DNA of 39,570 bases from Streptococcus pseudopneumoniae (GCF_001074565.1 NZ_JUQX01000032.1:1-39570), one strand, 5' to 3'. Numbered from the stretch's first letter, positions 10,509 through 20,159 are shown. Numbers and translations are program-made. The notes: generated by a model not told the origin, from the sequence alone.

Positions 10509-11858
10509 CTAGTCTTCTATTTCGTCCTCCCATATTTCTTCTTTTACGGCATCCTTATCATAAGGGAGCACGATGGTAAAGGTTGAGCCCTTACCGTATT
10601 CACTTTTGGCCCAAATAAAGCCATTGTGTTGTTTGATGATTTCTTTTGCGATGGCTAGACCTAGCCCAGTTCCACCTTGGGCACGACTTCTTGCGCGATC
10701 CACACGGTAAAAACGGTCAAAAATCTTCGGCAAATCTTGTTTTGGAATACCTAGACCTTGGTCTTTGATGGATAAAATCATCTGGTCGTCAGTTGTTTTC
10801 ATACTGACAGTGATTTTCCCACCATCTGGTGAGTACTTGATGGCATTGTTGAGAATATTATCAATCACCTGGGTCATTTTATCAGTATCAATCTCAATCC
10901 AAACTGAATTGATTGGGTAATCTCGAACTAGCTCATATTTTTTCTCTTGATCCTGACCTCGCATCTTGTCAAAACGGTTAAGGATAAAGGTGATGAAAGC
11001 TGTAAAGTTAATCAACTCCACATCCAACTGAGTGGTCGCATTATCAATACGAGAGAGATGCAAGAGATCTGTCACCATCCGCATCATGCGGTTGGTTTCA
11101 TCAAGCGAAACCTTGATAAAATCAGGGGCTACAGGATCATACAAGGCGCCCTCGTCCAAGGCTTCAAGATAAGATTTAACACTGGTCAAAGGAGTTCTCA
11201 ACTCATGACTTACATTTGAAACGAAGAGTCTTCTCTCACGTTCTTCCTTCTCCTGCTCGGTCGTATCATGTAAAACAGCAACCAAACCAGAGATGAAACC
11301 TGACTCACGACGAACCAGAGCGAAACGTACACGAAGACTCAGGTATTCACCATTCACATCTTGGGAATCAATCATCAACTCAGGAATCTGTGTAATCAGG
11401 TCACGCAGTTCATACTCATCCTCTATCTTAAGCAATTCTAAAATGCTTTTATTAAGGACATCTTCTTTCTGAACACCTAATTGTTTCTTGGCCATGTCAT
11501 TAATCATGATAATCTGGCCACGGCGATTGGTCGCAAGAACGCCATCTGTCATGTAAGAAAGAATACTGTTCAATCGTTTACTCTCTTGTTCCAGATTTTC
11601 TTGGGTCAAACGAATAACTTCTGACAAATCATTGAGATTATTGGTGATATTGGTGATTTCTGTACTTCCTTGCAAGTCCAAAACTTGAGAATAATCACCT
11701 GCAATCAAGTCCTTAACCTTTTGATTTATCCCCTTCAGACGGATATTATCCCGACGATTTTCCAGTAAGAGCAAGGTCACCACCAGGATAAAACCAAGTA
11801 AAATCAGGATAAAGATAAAATCGCTGGTCAGAATAGTTTGTCTAATATCTTCAATCAT
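10509..11858 (-). CDS. vicK: Sensor histidine kinase VicK (WalK)
   Basis: 449 residues, the streptococcal short form with a single N-terminal membrane segment (about 13-33) and almost no extracellular part. HAMP is at about 35-88 and a PAS domain at about 95-200. H218 in SHELRTPL is the phosphoacceptor. N box ([11 protein letters not shown]), G1 (DQGLGIP), F and G2 ([10 protein letters not shown]) complete the ATPase domain. By family it phosphorylates VicR and controls peptidoglycan hydrolases such as PcsB. Its start overlaps the vicR end by eight bases. The YycH/YycI regulators of bacilli are absent next to it, as usual in streptococci. Confidence 0.97.
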   Translation of the reverse strand: MIEDIRQTILTSDFIFILILLGFILVVTLLLLENRRDNIRLKGINQKVKDLIAGDYSQVLDLQGSTEITNITNNLNDLSEVIRLTQENLEQESKRLNSILSYMTDGVLATNRRGQIIMINDMAKKQLGVQKEDVLNKSILELLKIEDEYELRDLITQIPELMIDSQDVNGEYLSLRVRFALVRRESGFISGLVAVLHDTTEQEKEERERRLFVSNVSHELRTPLTSVKSYLEALDEGALYDPVAPDFIKVSLDETNRMMRMVTDLLHLSRIDNATTQLDVELINFTAFITFILNRFDKMRGQDQEKKYELVRDYPINSVWIEIDTDKMTQVIDNILNNAIKYSPDGGKITVSMKTTDDQMILSIKDQGLGIPKQDLPKIFDRFYRVDRARSRAQGGTGLGLAIAKEIIKQHNGFIWAKSEYGKGSTFTIVLPYDKDAVKEEIWEDEIED

Positions 11859-12558
11859 TATTTCTCATATAGTAGCCAACACCACGACGGGTGAGGATAT
11901 ACTCTGGACGGCTTGGAGTATCTTCAATTTTTTCACGCAAACGTCTAATGGTCACGTCCACTGTACGAACATCACCAAAATAATCATAACCCCAAACAGT
12001 CTCAAGCAAGTGTTCACGCGTAATCACTTGTCCAATATGGGAAGCCAAGTGATATAAGAGCTCAAACTCACGGTGGGTCAAATCTAATTCCTCACCGTAT
12101 TTTTTGGCCACGTAAGCGTCTGGAACAATTTCCAAATCGCCAATCTGAAGTGGCTGGGATTTCTTCTCATCAGACTCTTGACTATCAACTGAAACCAAGT
12201 CGGTACGGCGAAGTAAAGCCTTGACACGCGCCTGCAATTCACGATTTGAGAAGGGCTTTGTGACATAATCATCTGCCCCTAGTTCCAAACCGATAACCTT
12301 GTCAAACTCGCTATCCTTAGCTGACAGCATAATGATAGGAACACTACTGGTCTTGCGAATGGCTTTGGCTACTTCTAAACCATCGATTTCTGGGAGCATC
12401 AAGTCGAGGATAATAATGTCGGGTTGCTCAGCTTCAAATAGCTCGATTGCCTCACGACCGTTAAAGGCTGTTACAACTTCGTAGCCTTCTTTGGTCATAT
12501 TGAACTTAATAATATCTGAGATTGGTTTCTCATCATCTACAATTAATATTTTTTTCAT
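11851..12558 (-). CDS. vicR: Essential response regulator VicR (WalR)
   Basis: 235 residues. Receiver domain with D52 (ILDLMLPE) as phosphoacceptor, conserved D8/D9, T/S and K105-type lysine (VTKPF), followed by an OmpR/PhoB winged helix. It is essential in pneumococci through pcsB expression. I chose ATG 12558 because AAAGGTGA precedes it and the protein then begins at the first receiver strand ([10 protein letters not shown]). An upstream in-frame start at 12609 would lie before the promoter. A promoter lies in the short gap after mutY. Confidence 0.97.
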   Translation of the reverse strand: MKKILIVDDEKPISDIIKFNMTKEGYEVVTAFNGREAIELFEAEQPDIIILDLMLPEIDGLEVAKAIRKTSSVPIIMLSAKDSEFDKVIGLELGADDYVTKPFSNRELQARVKALLRRTDLVSVDSQESDEKKSQPLQIGDLEIVPDAYVAKKYGEELDLTHREFELLYHLASHIGQVITREHLLETVWGYDYFGDVRTVDVTIRRLREKIEDTPSRPEYILTRRGVGYYMRNND

Positions 12559-12580
12559 AAGATCACCTTTTTCTTTTTCT

Positions 12581-12611
12581 ATTATAACAAAAAAATGGAA
12601 AGAAGACACAA
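12581..12611 (-). promoter_or_regulatory. vicRKX promoter
   Basis: Minus strand TGT-TATAAT (hexamer 12581-12586), with TTGTGT (12606-12611) 19 bases upstream as a weak -35. The predicted leader is about 16 bases and holds the vicR ribosome site. The promoter sits in the 57-base gap after mutY. Confidence 0.65.
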
Positions 12612-12615
12612 ATGG

Positions 12616-13794
12616 CTAATCCCAGTCCCCATCTCCAAGAACTGTTTTATAAGCCTGCCAAATCTTTTGTTGAGGTTTCGCGAGGGGGTAGTCAGCAAAC
12701 TCTTGAGGAGAGAGCCAGCGAATTTCTCTGTCAGAGAACTGTTTTGATTTTGTCACCTGACCTGATAGGATTTGAATATGCCATTTACGATGACTAAAGA
12801 CATGCTTGACTTGGTCAAATACTTGCTGGGACCAATCAACCTCCAAATCATAATCCTGCTCAAAACTTTCTTGGGGGCTTGGTCCAAATGCACTGCTTTC
12901 CTCTTTGACTTGAGAAAAAAGATCTAGCTGATCATCTTCTCTAGAAAACTCTTCGACTTCAATCAAGGGGAAATGCCAAAATCCAGCTAGCAGTTTTTCG
13001 CTTTCATTTTTCTCTAGTAAGTATTGACCTCGATCATTGCGCACAACCAAAGCCTTGAGATAGATTGGAAGAGGCTTTTTCTTAGGTTCTTTAATCGGAT
13101 ATCGATCCATAGTTCCCTTCTGATAGGCTGCGCTAAAGTCTTTAACAGGACTTTCTTCAGGTCGAGGATTAACTGGAGACTCAATATCAGAGCCCAGGTC
13201 CATCAAAGCTTGATTAAAATCCCCTGGCCGTTTCGGATCAATCAAGATTTCCATCATGGCTTGGAAAATCTTTCGATTACTAGGAACTCCGATATCATAA
13301 TTTACCTCAAACAAGCGAGATAAAACTCGCATGACATTGCCATCAACTGCTGGCTCGGGTAGATTAAAAGCGATACTGGAAATTGCTCCCGCAGTATAGG
13401 GGCCAATCCCTTTCAAGCTAGAAATTCCTTCGTAAGTGTTTGGAAATTTCCCTTCAAAGTCTGTCATAATCTGCTGAGCCGCCGACTGCATATTGCGTAC
13501 GCGAGAATAATAGCCCAACCCCTCCCAAGCTTTCAATAAAGGCTCCTCAGGCGCATTTGCCAAACTTTCAACAGTTGGAAACCAGTCCAAAAATCGTTCA
13601 TAGTAGGGAATAACCGTATCTACCCTAGTCTGCTGAAGCATGATTTCAGAAACCCAGATATGATAAGGATTTTTACTTCTACGCCAAGGTAAATCCCGTT
13701 TGTTTTCATCGTACCAGTTGAGGAGTTTCTCACGGAAAGAGGAAATCTTCTCCTCCGGCCACATGTCAACACCGTATTCTTTCAAATCTAACAT
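12616..13794 (-). CDS. mutY: A/G-specific adenine DNA glycosylase MutY, lacking the iron-sulfur cluster
   Basis: 392 residues. It removes adenine mispaired with 8-oxoguanine. The catalytic Glu region is SEIMLQQTRV, the helix-hairpin-helix is LKGIGPYTAGA, the catalytic Asp region is AVDGNVMRVL, and the C-terminal Nudix-like 8-oxoG recognition domain includes FSHRKWHIQI. The four [4Fe-4S] cysteines usual in MutY are all replaced. The aligned stretch IESPVNPRPEESPVKDFS has E, P, S and S at those positions, and the whole protein contains no cysteine. Clusterless MutY is known in some lactic acid bacteria. ATG 13794 has no ribosome site and lies six bases after an extended -10. vicR follows downstream. 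Confidence 0.94.
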   Translation of the reverse strand: MLDLKEYGVDMWPEEKISSFREKLLNWYDENKRDLPWRRSKNPYHIWVSEIMLQQTRVDTVIPYYERFLDWFPTVESLANAPEEPLLKAWEGLGYYSRVRNMQSAAQQIMTDFEGKFPNTYEGISSLKGIGPYTAGAISSIAFNLPEPAVDGNVMRVLSRLFEVNYDIGVPSNRKIFQAMMEILIDPKRPGDFNQALMDLGSDIESPVNPRPEESPVKDFSAAYQKGTMDRYPIKEPKKKPLPIYLKALVVRNDRGQYLLEKNESEKLLAGFWHFPLIEVEEFSREDDQLDLFSQVKEESSAFGPSPQESFEQDYDLEVDWSQQVFDQVKHVFSHRKWHIQILSGQVTKSKQFSDREIRWLSPQEFADYPLAKPQQKIWQAYKTVLGDGDWD

Positions 13795-13800
13795 ATATCT

Positions 13801-13829
13801 AGTATAACATAGAAGCTTCTAACTGTCCT
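13801..13829 (-). promoter_or_regulatory. mutY extended -10 promoter, leaderless geometry
   Basis: Minus strand TGT-TATACT (hexamer 13801-13806), with AGGACA (13824-13829) 17 bases upstream. AGATAT (13795-13800) separates the -10 from ATG at 13794, so +1 coincides with the start codon. Confidence 0.7.
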
Positions 13830-13841
13830 TTTCTTAGCGCT

Positions 13842-13870
13842 AAAAAGCCTCTTCCTAAAGGAAAGAGGCC
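13842..13870 (-). terminator. Terminator of pta
   Basis: Minus strand: GGCCTCTTTCC pairs with GGAAGAGGCT (one bulge) around a TTTA loop, followed by TTTTT. It lies just after the pta stop and before the mutY promoter. Confidence 0.8.
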
Positions 13871-13876
13871 TATTTC

Positions 13877-14851
13877 TTATTGATGAACCGCTTGAGCTGC
13901 AGTAATTAGTGTAAGATTATATACATCATCTGAGCTACATCCACGTGAAAGGTCATTAACTGGCTTATTCAAACCTTGTAAAACAGGACCTACAGCCGAG
14001 AAACCACCGAGACGTTCTGCAATCTTGTAACCGATATTTCCAGCTTCTATACTTGGGAAGATGAATACAGTTGCTTGTCCAGCTACTTTACTTCCTGGAG
14101 CTTTCAAAGCTGCCGTTTCAGGGTGGAAGGCCGCATCAAATTGCAATTCCCCATCTATTTCAAGATCTGGACGTAGTTCGTGCGCACGTTGTGTAGCTGC
14201 TACTACCTTATCAACGTTCTCACCAAAACCAGAACCTTTACTTGAATAGCTCAACATAGCAATTTTGGGTTCGATGCCAAACATTTTCGCAGTGATTGCT
14301 GAGTTAATAGCAATTTCAGCTAAGTCATCAGCATCAGGATTAATGTTGATCGCACAGTCTCCGAAAAGATAACGTTCTGAACCACGAGTCATCAAGAAGG
14401 CACCTGAAGTACGAGTAACATTAGGACGAGTTTTAATGATTTGAAGGGCTGGACGAACTGTTGCAGCAGTTGAGTGAAGTGCACCTGAAACCATACCGTC
14501 AACCAAGCCCATATATACTAGCATTACACCAAAGTAGTTAACGTCTTCACGCAAGAGTCTACCAGCTTCTTCTTCTGATATCTTACCGTTACGACGTTCA
14601 ACGAGCGCAGCAACCATTTCGTCAAACTTAGCGTAGTGGTCAGGGTCGATAACTTCGTAACCTTCAGTGACCCCTTCGATTTCAAGGTAGATTTTAATTT
14701 TTTCAGGTTTACCAAGCAATACTGGGATGACATCTGTTTCTTTAACCAAACGTTTTGTCGCTTGAAGGATACGAGGTTCTTTCCCTTCAGGGAGAACGAT
14801 GCGTACATTTTTACCAACCAGGTTGGCTTTGAGACTTTCAAAAACTTCCAT
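13877..14851 (-). CDS. pta: Phosphate acetyltransferase
   Basis: 324 residues, the short single-domain form. It converts acetyl-CoA and phosphate to acetyl phosphate and CoA; acetate kinase then yields ATP. Family features include EGKEPRILQA near the N-terminus, VSGALHSTAATVRPALQ, SYSSKGSG and the C-terminal NDLSRGCSSDDVYN with the CoA/phosphate-binding Ser-Arg. ATG 14851 follows AAAGGAGAAAA. A TATAAT -10 at 14876-14881 suggests its own promoter although it lies 43 bases after the pseudouridine synthase gene. A terminator follows. Confidence 0.96.
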   Translation of the reverse strand: MEVFESLKANLVGKNVRIVLPEGKEPRILQATKRLVKETDVIPVLLGKPEKIKIYLEIEGVTEGYEVIDPDHYAKFDEMVAALVERRNGKISEEEAGRLLREDVNYFGVMLVYMGLVDGMVSGALHSTAATVRPALQIIKTRPNVTRTSGAFLMTRGSERYLFGDCAININPDADDLAEIAINSAITAKMFGIEPKIAMLSYSSKGSGFGENVDKVVAATQRAHELRPDLEIDGELQFDAAFHPETAALKAPGSKVAGQATVFIFPSIEAGNIGYKIAERLGGFSAVGPVLQGLNKPVNDLSRGCSSDDVYNLTLITAAQAVHQ

Positions 14852-14875
14852 GAGTTTTCTCCTTTAATAAAATAA

Positions 14876-14881
14876 ATTATA
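14876..14881 (-). promoter_or_regulatory. Probable pta -10
   Basis: Minus strand TATAAT about 25 bases before the pta start. It has no TG extension and only a weak -35 (TACTCT, 14899-14904) that overlaps the end of the preceding gene. It may add to read-through from relQ-nadK-rlu. Confidence 0.45.
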
Positions 14882-14894
14882 CTCCAAATAGTTT

Positions 14895-15791
14895 TTAAAG
14901 AGTATTAGTTGATAACTGAGTAATAAGATTGCTGAAATCATCCGGTAAGGGGCTTTCTAGCTGCAAATCGTGCTCTAGAAAAGGATGATAAAAAGATAAA
15001 TAATGACAATGCAGAGCCTGACGTTGAATACCGTCATCCAGACTACCACCATACAAATCGTCTCCCAACAAGGGAAAACCGATATGAGAAAAATGCACTC
15101 TAATCTGATGGGTTCGCCCAGTATGCAATCGAATATCGATCAGGTGAATATCTCCATAAGACGCTACAACTTTGTAAGAAGTATGGGCGTATTTTCCACC
15201 CTTGGCAACCCTTCTCGTGATAATGGAGTCCACATCACGCGCAATCGGGGCAATAATCTCCCCTTCTGGTTCCAAATCCCCATTGCCCTTAACCAAGGCA
15301 AAGTAACGTTTTTCGATAGACTTTCGTTGCAGTTGCTTGTCTAATCGTGCATGAGCATAACCGTGCTTGGCAAAGAGCATCAAACCAGATGTATCCCGAT
15401 CCAGTCTGGTCACGATATGAACCTGCTGGTTTTCATATTCCTGCTTAACATAGTAGCCTTTGATAAAATTCGCAATGGTATTAGAATGATTGACACTGGG
15501 GATGGAAGCTACTCCATAAGGCTTATTCAAAACCAAAAAGTGGTCATCCTCATACAGAATATCTAAAGGACGGTCAATGGCTTCAAGGGTTTCAAAGCCT
15601 TCCTCTGCTGGAATATCAATGGTAACCCTATCTCCAATATCTAAGAGATAAGTTGCATTCTGAGGTTGATTATTGACTAGGATAGCCCCACCTCGAAACT
15701 TTATCTTAGCCAACAGTCCTTTAGAAACCTCGTGTTTCTTCAGAAAGGTTTTGACCTTGACATGCTCATCTGCGGTAAATTCGAACCTCAT
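14895..15791 (-). CDS. RluA/RluD-family pseudouridine synthase
   Basis: 298 residues. It isomerises uridine to pseudouridine in rRNA or tRNA. An N-terminal S4-like RNA-binding region (about 15-80) is followed by the catalytic domain with RLDRDTSG, whose second Asp is the nucleophile. Later motifs include [12 protein letters not shown] and [10 protein letters not shown]. The exact target nucleotides cannot be told from sequence. Start ATG overlaps the nadK stop as ATGA, indicating translational coupling. Homologues sit next to nadK and relQ across Firmicutes (yjbO in Bacillus). Confidence 0.9.
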   Translation of the reverse strand: MRFEFTADEHVKVKTFLKKHEVSKGLLAKIKFRGGAILVNNQPQNATYLLDIGDRVTIDIPAEEGFETLEAIDRPLDILYEDDHFLVLNKPYGVASIPSVNHSNTIANFIKGYYVKQEYENQQVHIVTRLDRDTSGLMLFAKHGYAHARLDKQLQRKSIEKRYFALVKGNGDLEPEGEIIAPIARDVDSIITRRVAKGGKYAHTSYKVVASYGDIHLIDIRLHTGRTHQIRVHFSHIGFPLLGDDLYGGSLDDGIQRQALHCHYLSFYHPFLEHDLQLESPLPDDFSNLITQLSTNTL

Positions 15792-16606
15792 TCATCCACC
15801 TCGCCTATGAAGGCATCTTTAACCCGATTCCAGAAACTAGTGTGACTTGGAGTCGCTAGGAAGTGAATCTTGTGATGGTCGATTTGGTAGTCAATCCGTT
15901 CTATATTTCGGAAAGAATAGGTACTATTGTCAACAGATAGCGTGTGATAGTCATTACGAGTCGGTAAAAGCTCAATTTTGTCTTTCTTCGGAACAATAAT
16001 TGACGAACCTAGAGTCCGATAAACTCGATTATTGAGACTTGCAATTTCAGTCAGTTGCAAGGCTTCAATGGTAGGATGCAAGACCGCTCCTCCCAAGGAT
16101 TTGTTATAGGCAGTGCTCCCTGTTGGCGTTGAAACAGTCACACCATCTCCACGAAAGCGCTCGAATGGAACGTGGTTAATGATGATATCTGCAACCATGG
16201 TGCGATCTGACCGACGGATGCTCGCTTCATTTAGAGCACGGAAGGTTTTTACATCACCGTTTTCAAGAGTCACTTTGACATTCAGGACTGGATAAGAAAC
16301 CTTGGCTCCAGAATCCAGTTGGAGATTAGCAACCAACTGGTCCAACTCAAAGTCACGGTAATCCGTGTAAAATCCTAAGTGTCCTGTATGTACACCTACA
16401 AATCGAACCTTGTCTAACTGGTTCTCATACTTGTGAAAGGCAGACAAAAGCATCCCATCACCACCAATCGAAATGACGATATCGGGATTTGTATCATTGA
16501 TTATAAAATGCTGTTTTTTGAGTTTTTCCCTCAGTTTATGTAAAACTTTCTGACTCTGCGGCTTTCTATTAGCTATGAGGTCAACTCGCTTACCTGTATT
16601 CTTCAT
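15788..16606 (-). CDS. nadK: NAD kinase
   Basis: 272 residues from ATG 16606. It phosphorylates NAD+ to NADP+. The diagnostic GGDGML motif and the NAD-binding TPTGSTAY motif are present, together with the NE(A)SIRR segment. An in-frame GTG at 16618 adds four residues and has AGGA six bases upstream, so it may be the real start. I list the ATG because family members begin MKNTGKR. The start lies inside relQ, overlapping by 17 bases or more, and the end overlaps the next gene by four bases, so relQ, nadK and the pseudouridine synthase form one coupled operon. Confidence 0.95.
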   Translation of the reverse strand: MKNTGKRVDLIANRKPQSQKVLHKLREKLKKQHFIINDTNPDIVISIGGDGMLLSAFHKYENQLDKVRFVGVHTGHLGFYTDYRDFELDQLVANLQLDSGAKVSYPVLNVKVTLENGDVKTFRALNEASIRRSDRTMVADIIINHVPFERFRGDGVTVSTPTGSTAYNKSLGGAVLHPTIEALQLTEIASLNNRVYRTLGSSIIVPKKDKIELLPTRNDYHTLSVDNSTYSFRNIERIDYQIDHHKIHFLATPSHTSFWNRVKDAFIGEVDE

Positions 16607-17261
16607 CTGTATCGTCACTATTTCCTACACCGTCGTTTAGTTTTCTACTCAAAGGATCAAAGAGCGCCTGAGCTTCCTGAATGTCATCTCGAATCTTGCC
16701 CATTTCTTCATCTAGCTGATGAGCTATTTTGGCAGTGATTTCCAGTCTTTCTTTTATTTCCTCTGGAAAGTCCCCCTGGTACTTATAATTGAGTGAATGC
16801 TCAATGGTAGCCCAAAAGTTCATAGCCAAGGTCCGAATTTGAATCTCGGCGAGAATGGTCTTAGCCCCATTTATCGTATCTACAGTATATTCGACAACAA
16901 CATGATAAGAACGATAACCCGACGCCTTACGATGGTTGATATAATCTCGTTCCTGAACGACTCTCATATCGTGACGTTTACGTAGAATTGCGACAACTTC
17001 TTCCACGTCATCAACAAACTGAACCATGACACGTAGCCCTGCGATATCTTGCAAGTCATTTTCCAGAGTTGCATAAGTAATTCCTCGACGAGCCATTTTT
17101 TCTTTGATACTTTCAATCGGTTTTACACGACCAGTTACAAACTCGATCGGAGAATGCTTGTTTTGCTTACGGTACTGTTTGCGAATCCCACGAAGTTTAA
17201 TCTTCAATTCACCAACAGCTTGAATGTAAGGATCTAAAAATTCTTCCCATTCTATGGTCAT
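16590..17261 (-). CDS. relQ: Small alarmone synthetase RelQ (GTP pyrophosphokinase)
   Basis: 223 residues, with only the RelA/SpoT synthetase domain. It lacks the HD hydrolase, TGS and ACT domains of long RSH proteins. Family motifs include [17 protein letters not shown], the [12 protein letters not shown] strand, [20 protein letters not shown] and [22 protein letters not shown]. It makes (p)ppGpp from ATP and GDP/GTP; family members act as tetramers and can be allosterically regulated by (p)ppGpp and RNA. Start ATG 17261 follows AAAGGGAGAA. An extended -10 (TGG-TATAAT) is at 17345-17350, divergent from the CYTH gene. Confidence 0.94.
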   Translation of the reverse strand: MTIEWEEFLDPYIQAVGELKIKLRGIRKQYRKQNKHSPIEFVTGRVKPIESIKEKMARRGITYATLENDLQDIAGLRVMVQFVDDVEEVVAILRKRHDMRVVQERDYINHRKASGYRSYHVVVEYTVDTINGAKTILAEIQIRTLAMNFWATIEHSLNYKYQGDFPEEIKERLEITAKIAHQLDEEMGKIRDDIQEAQALFDPLSRKLNDGVGNSDDTDEEYR

Positions 17262-17302
17262 ATTTTCTCCCTTTTAGTATGAGATTGTGCTGTTAAAAAT
17301 TT

Positions 17303-17350
17303 TTGATTTTTTCACTACAATCTTATACAATAAATACATTGTACATTATA
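17303..17350. promoter_or_regulatory. Divergent relQ / CYTH promoters with an intervening dyad
   Basis: Plus strand: TTGATT (17303-17308), 17 bases, TACAAT (17326-17331) drives the CYTH gene. Minus strand: TGG-TATAAT (17345-17350) drives relQ. A perfect dyad TACAAT-aaatac-ATTGTA spans 17326-17343, covers the CYTH -10 and ends two bases from the relQ -10. One regulator bound here could control both directions; none is identified. A weak cre-like sequence (17354-17367) lies beside it. Confidence 0.55.
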
Positions 17351-17390
17351 CCATAAATCCGCTTTCAAAGATAAAGAAAAGGTTAGAAAA

Positions 17391-17960
17391 ATGAAACAAT
17401 TAGAAATTGAACTGAAAACACTACTGAAAAAAGATGACTACAATCATTTAAAAAAACAGTTTGCCCATATATCTCCTATTCACCAAAAAAACTACTACAT
17501 TGACACGCCAGATTTCCAGTTGCGCGAAAAAAAGGTTGCCATGCGCATTCGCGCCCTTTCAGATTGCGCTGAATTAACCTTGAAAGTTCCTCAAACTATT
17601 GGAAATATGGAATACAATCAAAAAATGACTCTTCCAGAAGCTGAATATTATTTAGAAAAACAGATCCTACCTCAAGGGATGGTTCTGGAGAAACTTACTG
17701 AGATTGGTATTGAAAGTCATAACTGGCTTATTCTAGGTTGTCTTGAAACGATTCGTTACGAAATGGAAACCGATATCGGTTTGATGGCCTTAGATCAAAG
17801 CCATTACTTTGGTCAAACCGACTACGAACTGGAACTTGAAGTCACTAATTTTGAACAAGGAAAAGTCGATTTTCAGCAATTTTTAGATGAAAATCACATA
17901 ACTTACCAGAAGGCTCCATCAAAATTAATTCGATTCATTAAAAACATGAAAAAAAGCTGA
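17391..17960 (+). CDS. CYTH-domain protein (triphosphate tunnel metalloenzyme, YjbK-like)
   Basis: 189 residues. The N-terminal ELEIELK gives the ExExK signature of CYTH proteins. Conserved basic and acidic strands follow (AMRIR, LTLKVP, IRYEME, LELEVT, SKLIRF). Family members bind inorganic triphosphate or nucleotide triphosphates with divalent metal and hydrolyse them; some are adenylate cyclases. The true substrate here is unknown. It is cytosolic. AAAGGTTAG precedes ATG 17391. It is divergent from relQ, matching the yjbK-relQ-nadK neighbourhood of Bacillus, which suggests a role linked to nucleotide polyphosphates. Confidence 0.85.
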   Translation: MKQLEIELKTLLKKDDYNHLKKQFAHISPIHQKNYYIDTPDFQLREKKVAMRIRALSDCAELTLKVPQTIGNMEYNQKMTLPEAEYYLEKQILPQGMVLEKLTEIGIESHNWLILGCLETIRYEMETDIGLMALDQSHYFGQTDYELELEVTNFEQGKVDFQQFLDENHITYQKAPSKLIRFIKNMKKS

Positions 17961-17976
17961 AATAATCTCCTTTTTT

Positions 17977-17985
17977 TGGTAAAAT
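17977..17985 (+). promoter_or_regulatory. prs extended -10
   Basis: TGG-TAAAAT (hexamer 17980-17985). The predicted leader to the prs start is about 79 bases, and I see no known riboswitch in it. No terminator is obvious between the CYTH gene and prs, so some read-through is likely. Confidence 0.55.
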
Positions 17986-18070
17986 AGAAAAGATAAAATA
18001 AAAGAATCTGGCTTTGAAAAACAAAACTATCTCAAAGAAGATTCACAAAGTTTACAGAGGACGGTCTATA

Positions 18071-19030
18071 ATGTCAGATAGAAACAACATGAAACTTTTC
18101 ACCCTAAACTCTAACCCAGAAATCGCTCAAAAGATTGCTGATACTGTTGGTGTCCCTCTTGGAAAATTATCTTCACGTCAATTTTCTGATGGTGAAATCC
18201 AAGTCAATATCGAAGAGAGTGTTCGTGGGTATGACGTCTATATCATCCAATCAACCAGCTACCCCGTTAGCAACCACTTGATGGAACTCTTGATTATGGT
18301 TGATGCCTGTGTTCGCGCCAGTGCTCATAGTATCAACGTCGTACTTCCTTACTTTGGCTATGCGCGTCAGGATCGCATCGCTTCTTCCCGTGAACCACTG
18401 ACAGCTAAATTGGTTTCAAATATGTTAGTAAAAGCTGGGGTTGACCGTGTTCTAACTCTCGATCTCCATGCTGTACAGGTACAAGGATTCTTCGACATTC
18501 CAGTGGACAATCTTTATACAATTCCTCTATTTGCCAAACACTACTGTGACAAAGGTCTTCTTGGTTCTGATGTCGTTGTGGTTAGTCCAAAAAACTCTGG
18601 TGTTAAACGTGCTCGTAGCTTAGCTGAATACTTGGATGCTCCAATCGCTATCATTGACTATGCTCAAGATGACTCAGAACGAAGTGAGGGCTATATCATT
18701 GGGGATGTTGAAGGTAAGAAAGCCATCCTGATTGACGATATCCTAAATACTGGTCGTACTTTCTCTGAAGCAGCAAAAATCGTTGAACGCGAAGGGGCAA
18801 CTGAAATCTATGCGGTTTCTAGTCACGGCCTCTTTGTAGAAGGTGCTGCTGAACTTCTAGACGCAACTAACATTAAAGAAATCCTTGTAACGGACTCTGT
18901 AGCAACAAAAGAAAGAACTCCTAAAAATGTATGTTACATTACTGCTAGCGAATTGCTCGGTGATGCTATCATCCGTATTCATGAAAGAAAACCAGTCAGC
19001 CCACTCTTTGCCTACAACAAAAAGAAATAA
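18071..19030 (+). CDS. prs: Ribose-phosphate pyrophosphokinase (PRPP synthetase)
   Basis: 319 residues. It makes PRPP from ribose 5-phosphate and ATP for purine, pyrimidine, NAD, histidine and tryptophan synthesis. Motifs include [12 protein letters not shown], the ATP-binding [10 protein letters not shown] and the PRPP loop [13 protein letters not shown] chose ATG 18071, which follows AGAGGACGG; an in-frame TTG at 18014 gives a 19-residue extension absent from the family. It leads an operon with the cysteine desulfurase and two small genes. Confidence 0.96.
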   Translation: MSDRNNMKLFTLNSNPEIAQKIADTVGVPLGKLSSRQFSDGEIQVNIEESVRGYDVYIIQSTSYPVSNHLMELLIMVDACVRASAHSINVVLPYFGYARQDRIASSREPLTAKLVSNMLVKAGVDRVLTLDLHAVQVQGFFDIPVDNLYTIPLFAKHYCDKGLLGSDVVVVSPKNSGVKRARSLAEYLDAPIAIIDYAQDDSERSEGYIIGDVEGKKAILIDDILNTGRTFSEAAKIVEREGATEIYAVSSHGLFVEGAAELLDATNIKEILVTDSVATKERTPKNVCYITASELLGDAIIRIHERKPVSPLFAYNKKK

Positions 19031-19039
19031 GGTGATTCT

Positions 19040-20155
19040 TTGATTTATTTGGACAATGCTGCAACTACACCTATGTCCGCTGTAGCTATCGCAAAAATGA
19101 CCAAGGTCATGCAAGAAACCCATGGTAATCCTTCAAGTATTCACAGTCATGGTCGTCATGCTGGTAAACTTCTCCGTGAAGCTCGTCAGGACTTGGCTCA
19201 CTTACTTGGAACCAAACCTCAACATATCTTTTTCACGTCTGGTGGTACAGAAAGTAACAATACAGCCATTATCGGCTATTGTTTCCGTCATCAGGAACGT
19301 GGCAAACATATCATCACAACAGCTATCGAACACCATTCTGTCCTTGAGACCATTGATTATCTGGTTCAACATTTTGGCTTTGAAGCGACCATCATCCAAC
19401 CAGTAAATCAAGAAATCACTGCCCAGCAAATTCAAGAAGCTTTACGTGACGATACCATCCTCGTTTCTACCATGTATGCTAATAATGAAACTGGGAGTCT
19501 CTTGCCTATTGCTGAGATTGGACATATTTTAAAAGACCATCCTGCTGCTTATCATGTAGACGCTGTTCAAGCTATCGGGAAAATTCCTATCCATCCTGAG
19601 GAATTAGGAATTGATTTCCTCAGTGCCTCTGCTCACAAGTTCCATGGTCCAAAGGGAATTGGCTTTCTTTACTCTTCGACTGCAGATTTTGATTCCTACC
19701 TTCACGGTGGGGACCAAGAACAAAAGAAACGGGCTGGAACAGAAAATCTCGCTGCCATTGTAGGTATGGTCGCTGCTCTCAAAGAAGATCTGGATTATCA
19801 AGCTGATCATTACCAAAAACTAAGCACACTTAAAGCTACTTTTTTAGAAGAGATTGCCGATTTAGACTACTATCTCAATGAAAGTCGCAACCAACTGCCT
19901 TATGTTTTAAATATCGGTTTTCCTGGTCAGAAAAATGATTTGCTTTTACTTCGGTTAGATCTTGAGGGAATATCAATTTCTACTGGTTCCGCTTGTACTG
20001 CTGGTATTGTGCAAACCAGTCATGTACTCGAAGCTTTTTATGGACCAGATTCGCATCGTTTGAAAGAATCTGTCCGTATCAGTCTCTCTCCTCTTAACAC
20101 CGAAGAAGAACTGAAACAACTCGCACAAACCTTAAAAAATATTATTGGAGATTAA
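19040..20155 (+). CDS. Cysteine desulfurase, NifS/IscS family
   Basis: 371 residues. It is a PLP enzyme that takes sulfur from cysteine for tRNA thiolation or Fe-S assembly. The N-terminus MIYLDNAATTPM is typical. The PLP lysine is in SASAHKFHGPKG, and the active-site cysteine is in STGSACTAG. Start is TTG at 19040, nine bases after the prs stop, with AAGGTGA as ribosome site. In many streptococci a homologue sits beside mnmA or thiI; neither is seen here, so the sulfur acceptor is unknown. Confidence 0.92.
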   Translation: MIYLDNAATTPMSAVAIAKMTKVMQETHGNPSSIHSHGRHAGKLLREARQDLAHLLGTKPQHIFFTSGGTESNNTAIIGYCFRHQERGKHIITTAIEHHSVLETIDYLVQHFGFEATIIQPVNQEITAQQIQEALRDDTILVSTMYANNETGSLLPIAEIGHILKDHPAAYHVDAVQAIGKIPIHPEELGIDFLSASAHKFHGPKGIGFLYSSTADFDSYLHGGDQEQKKRAGTENLAAIVGMVAALKEDLDYQADHYQKLSTLKATFLEEIADLDYYLNESRNQLPYVLNIGFPGQKNDLLLLRLDLEGISISTGSACTAGIVQTSHVLEAFYGPDSHRLKESVRISLSPLNTEEELKQLAQTLKNIIGD

Positions 20156-20159
20156 TCTA

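Noticed and set aside
17986..18070. Possible riboswitch or PurR box in the prs leader
   Set aside because: No conserved aptamer core or PurBox repeat is recognisable in the 79-base leader.
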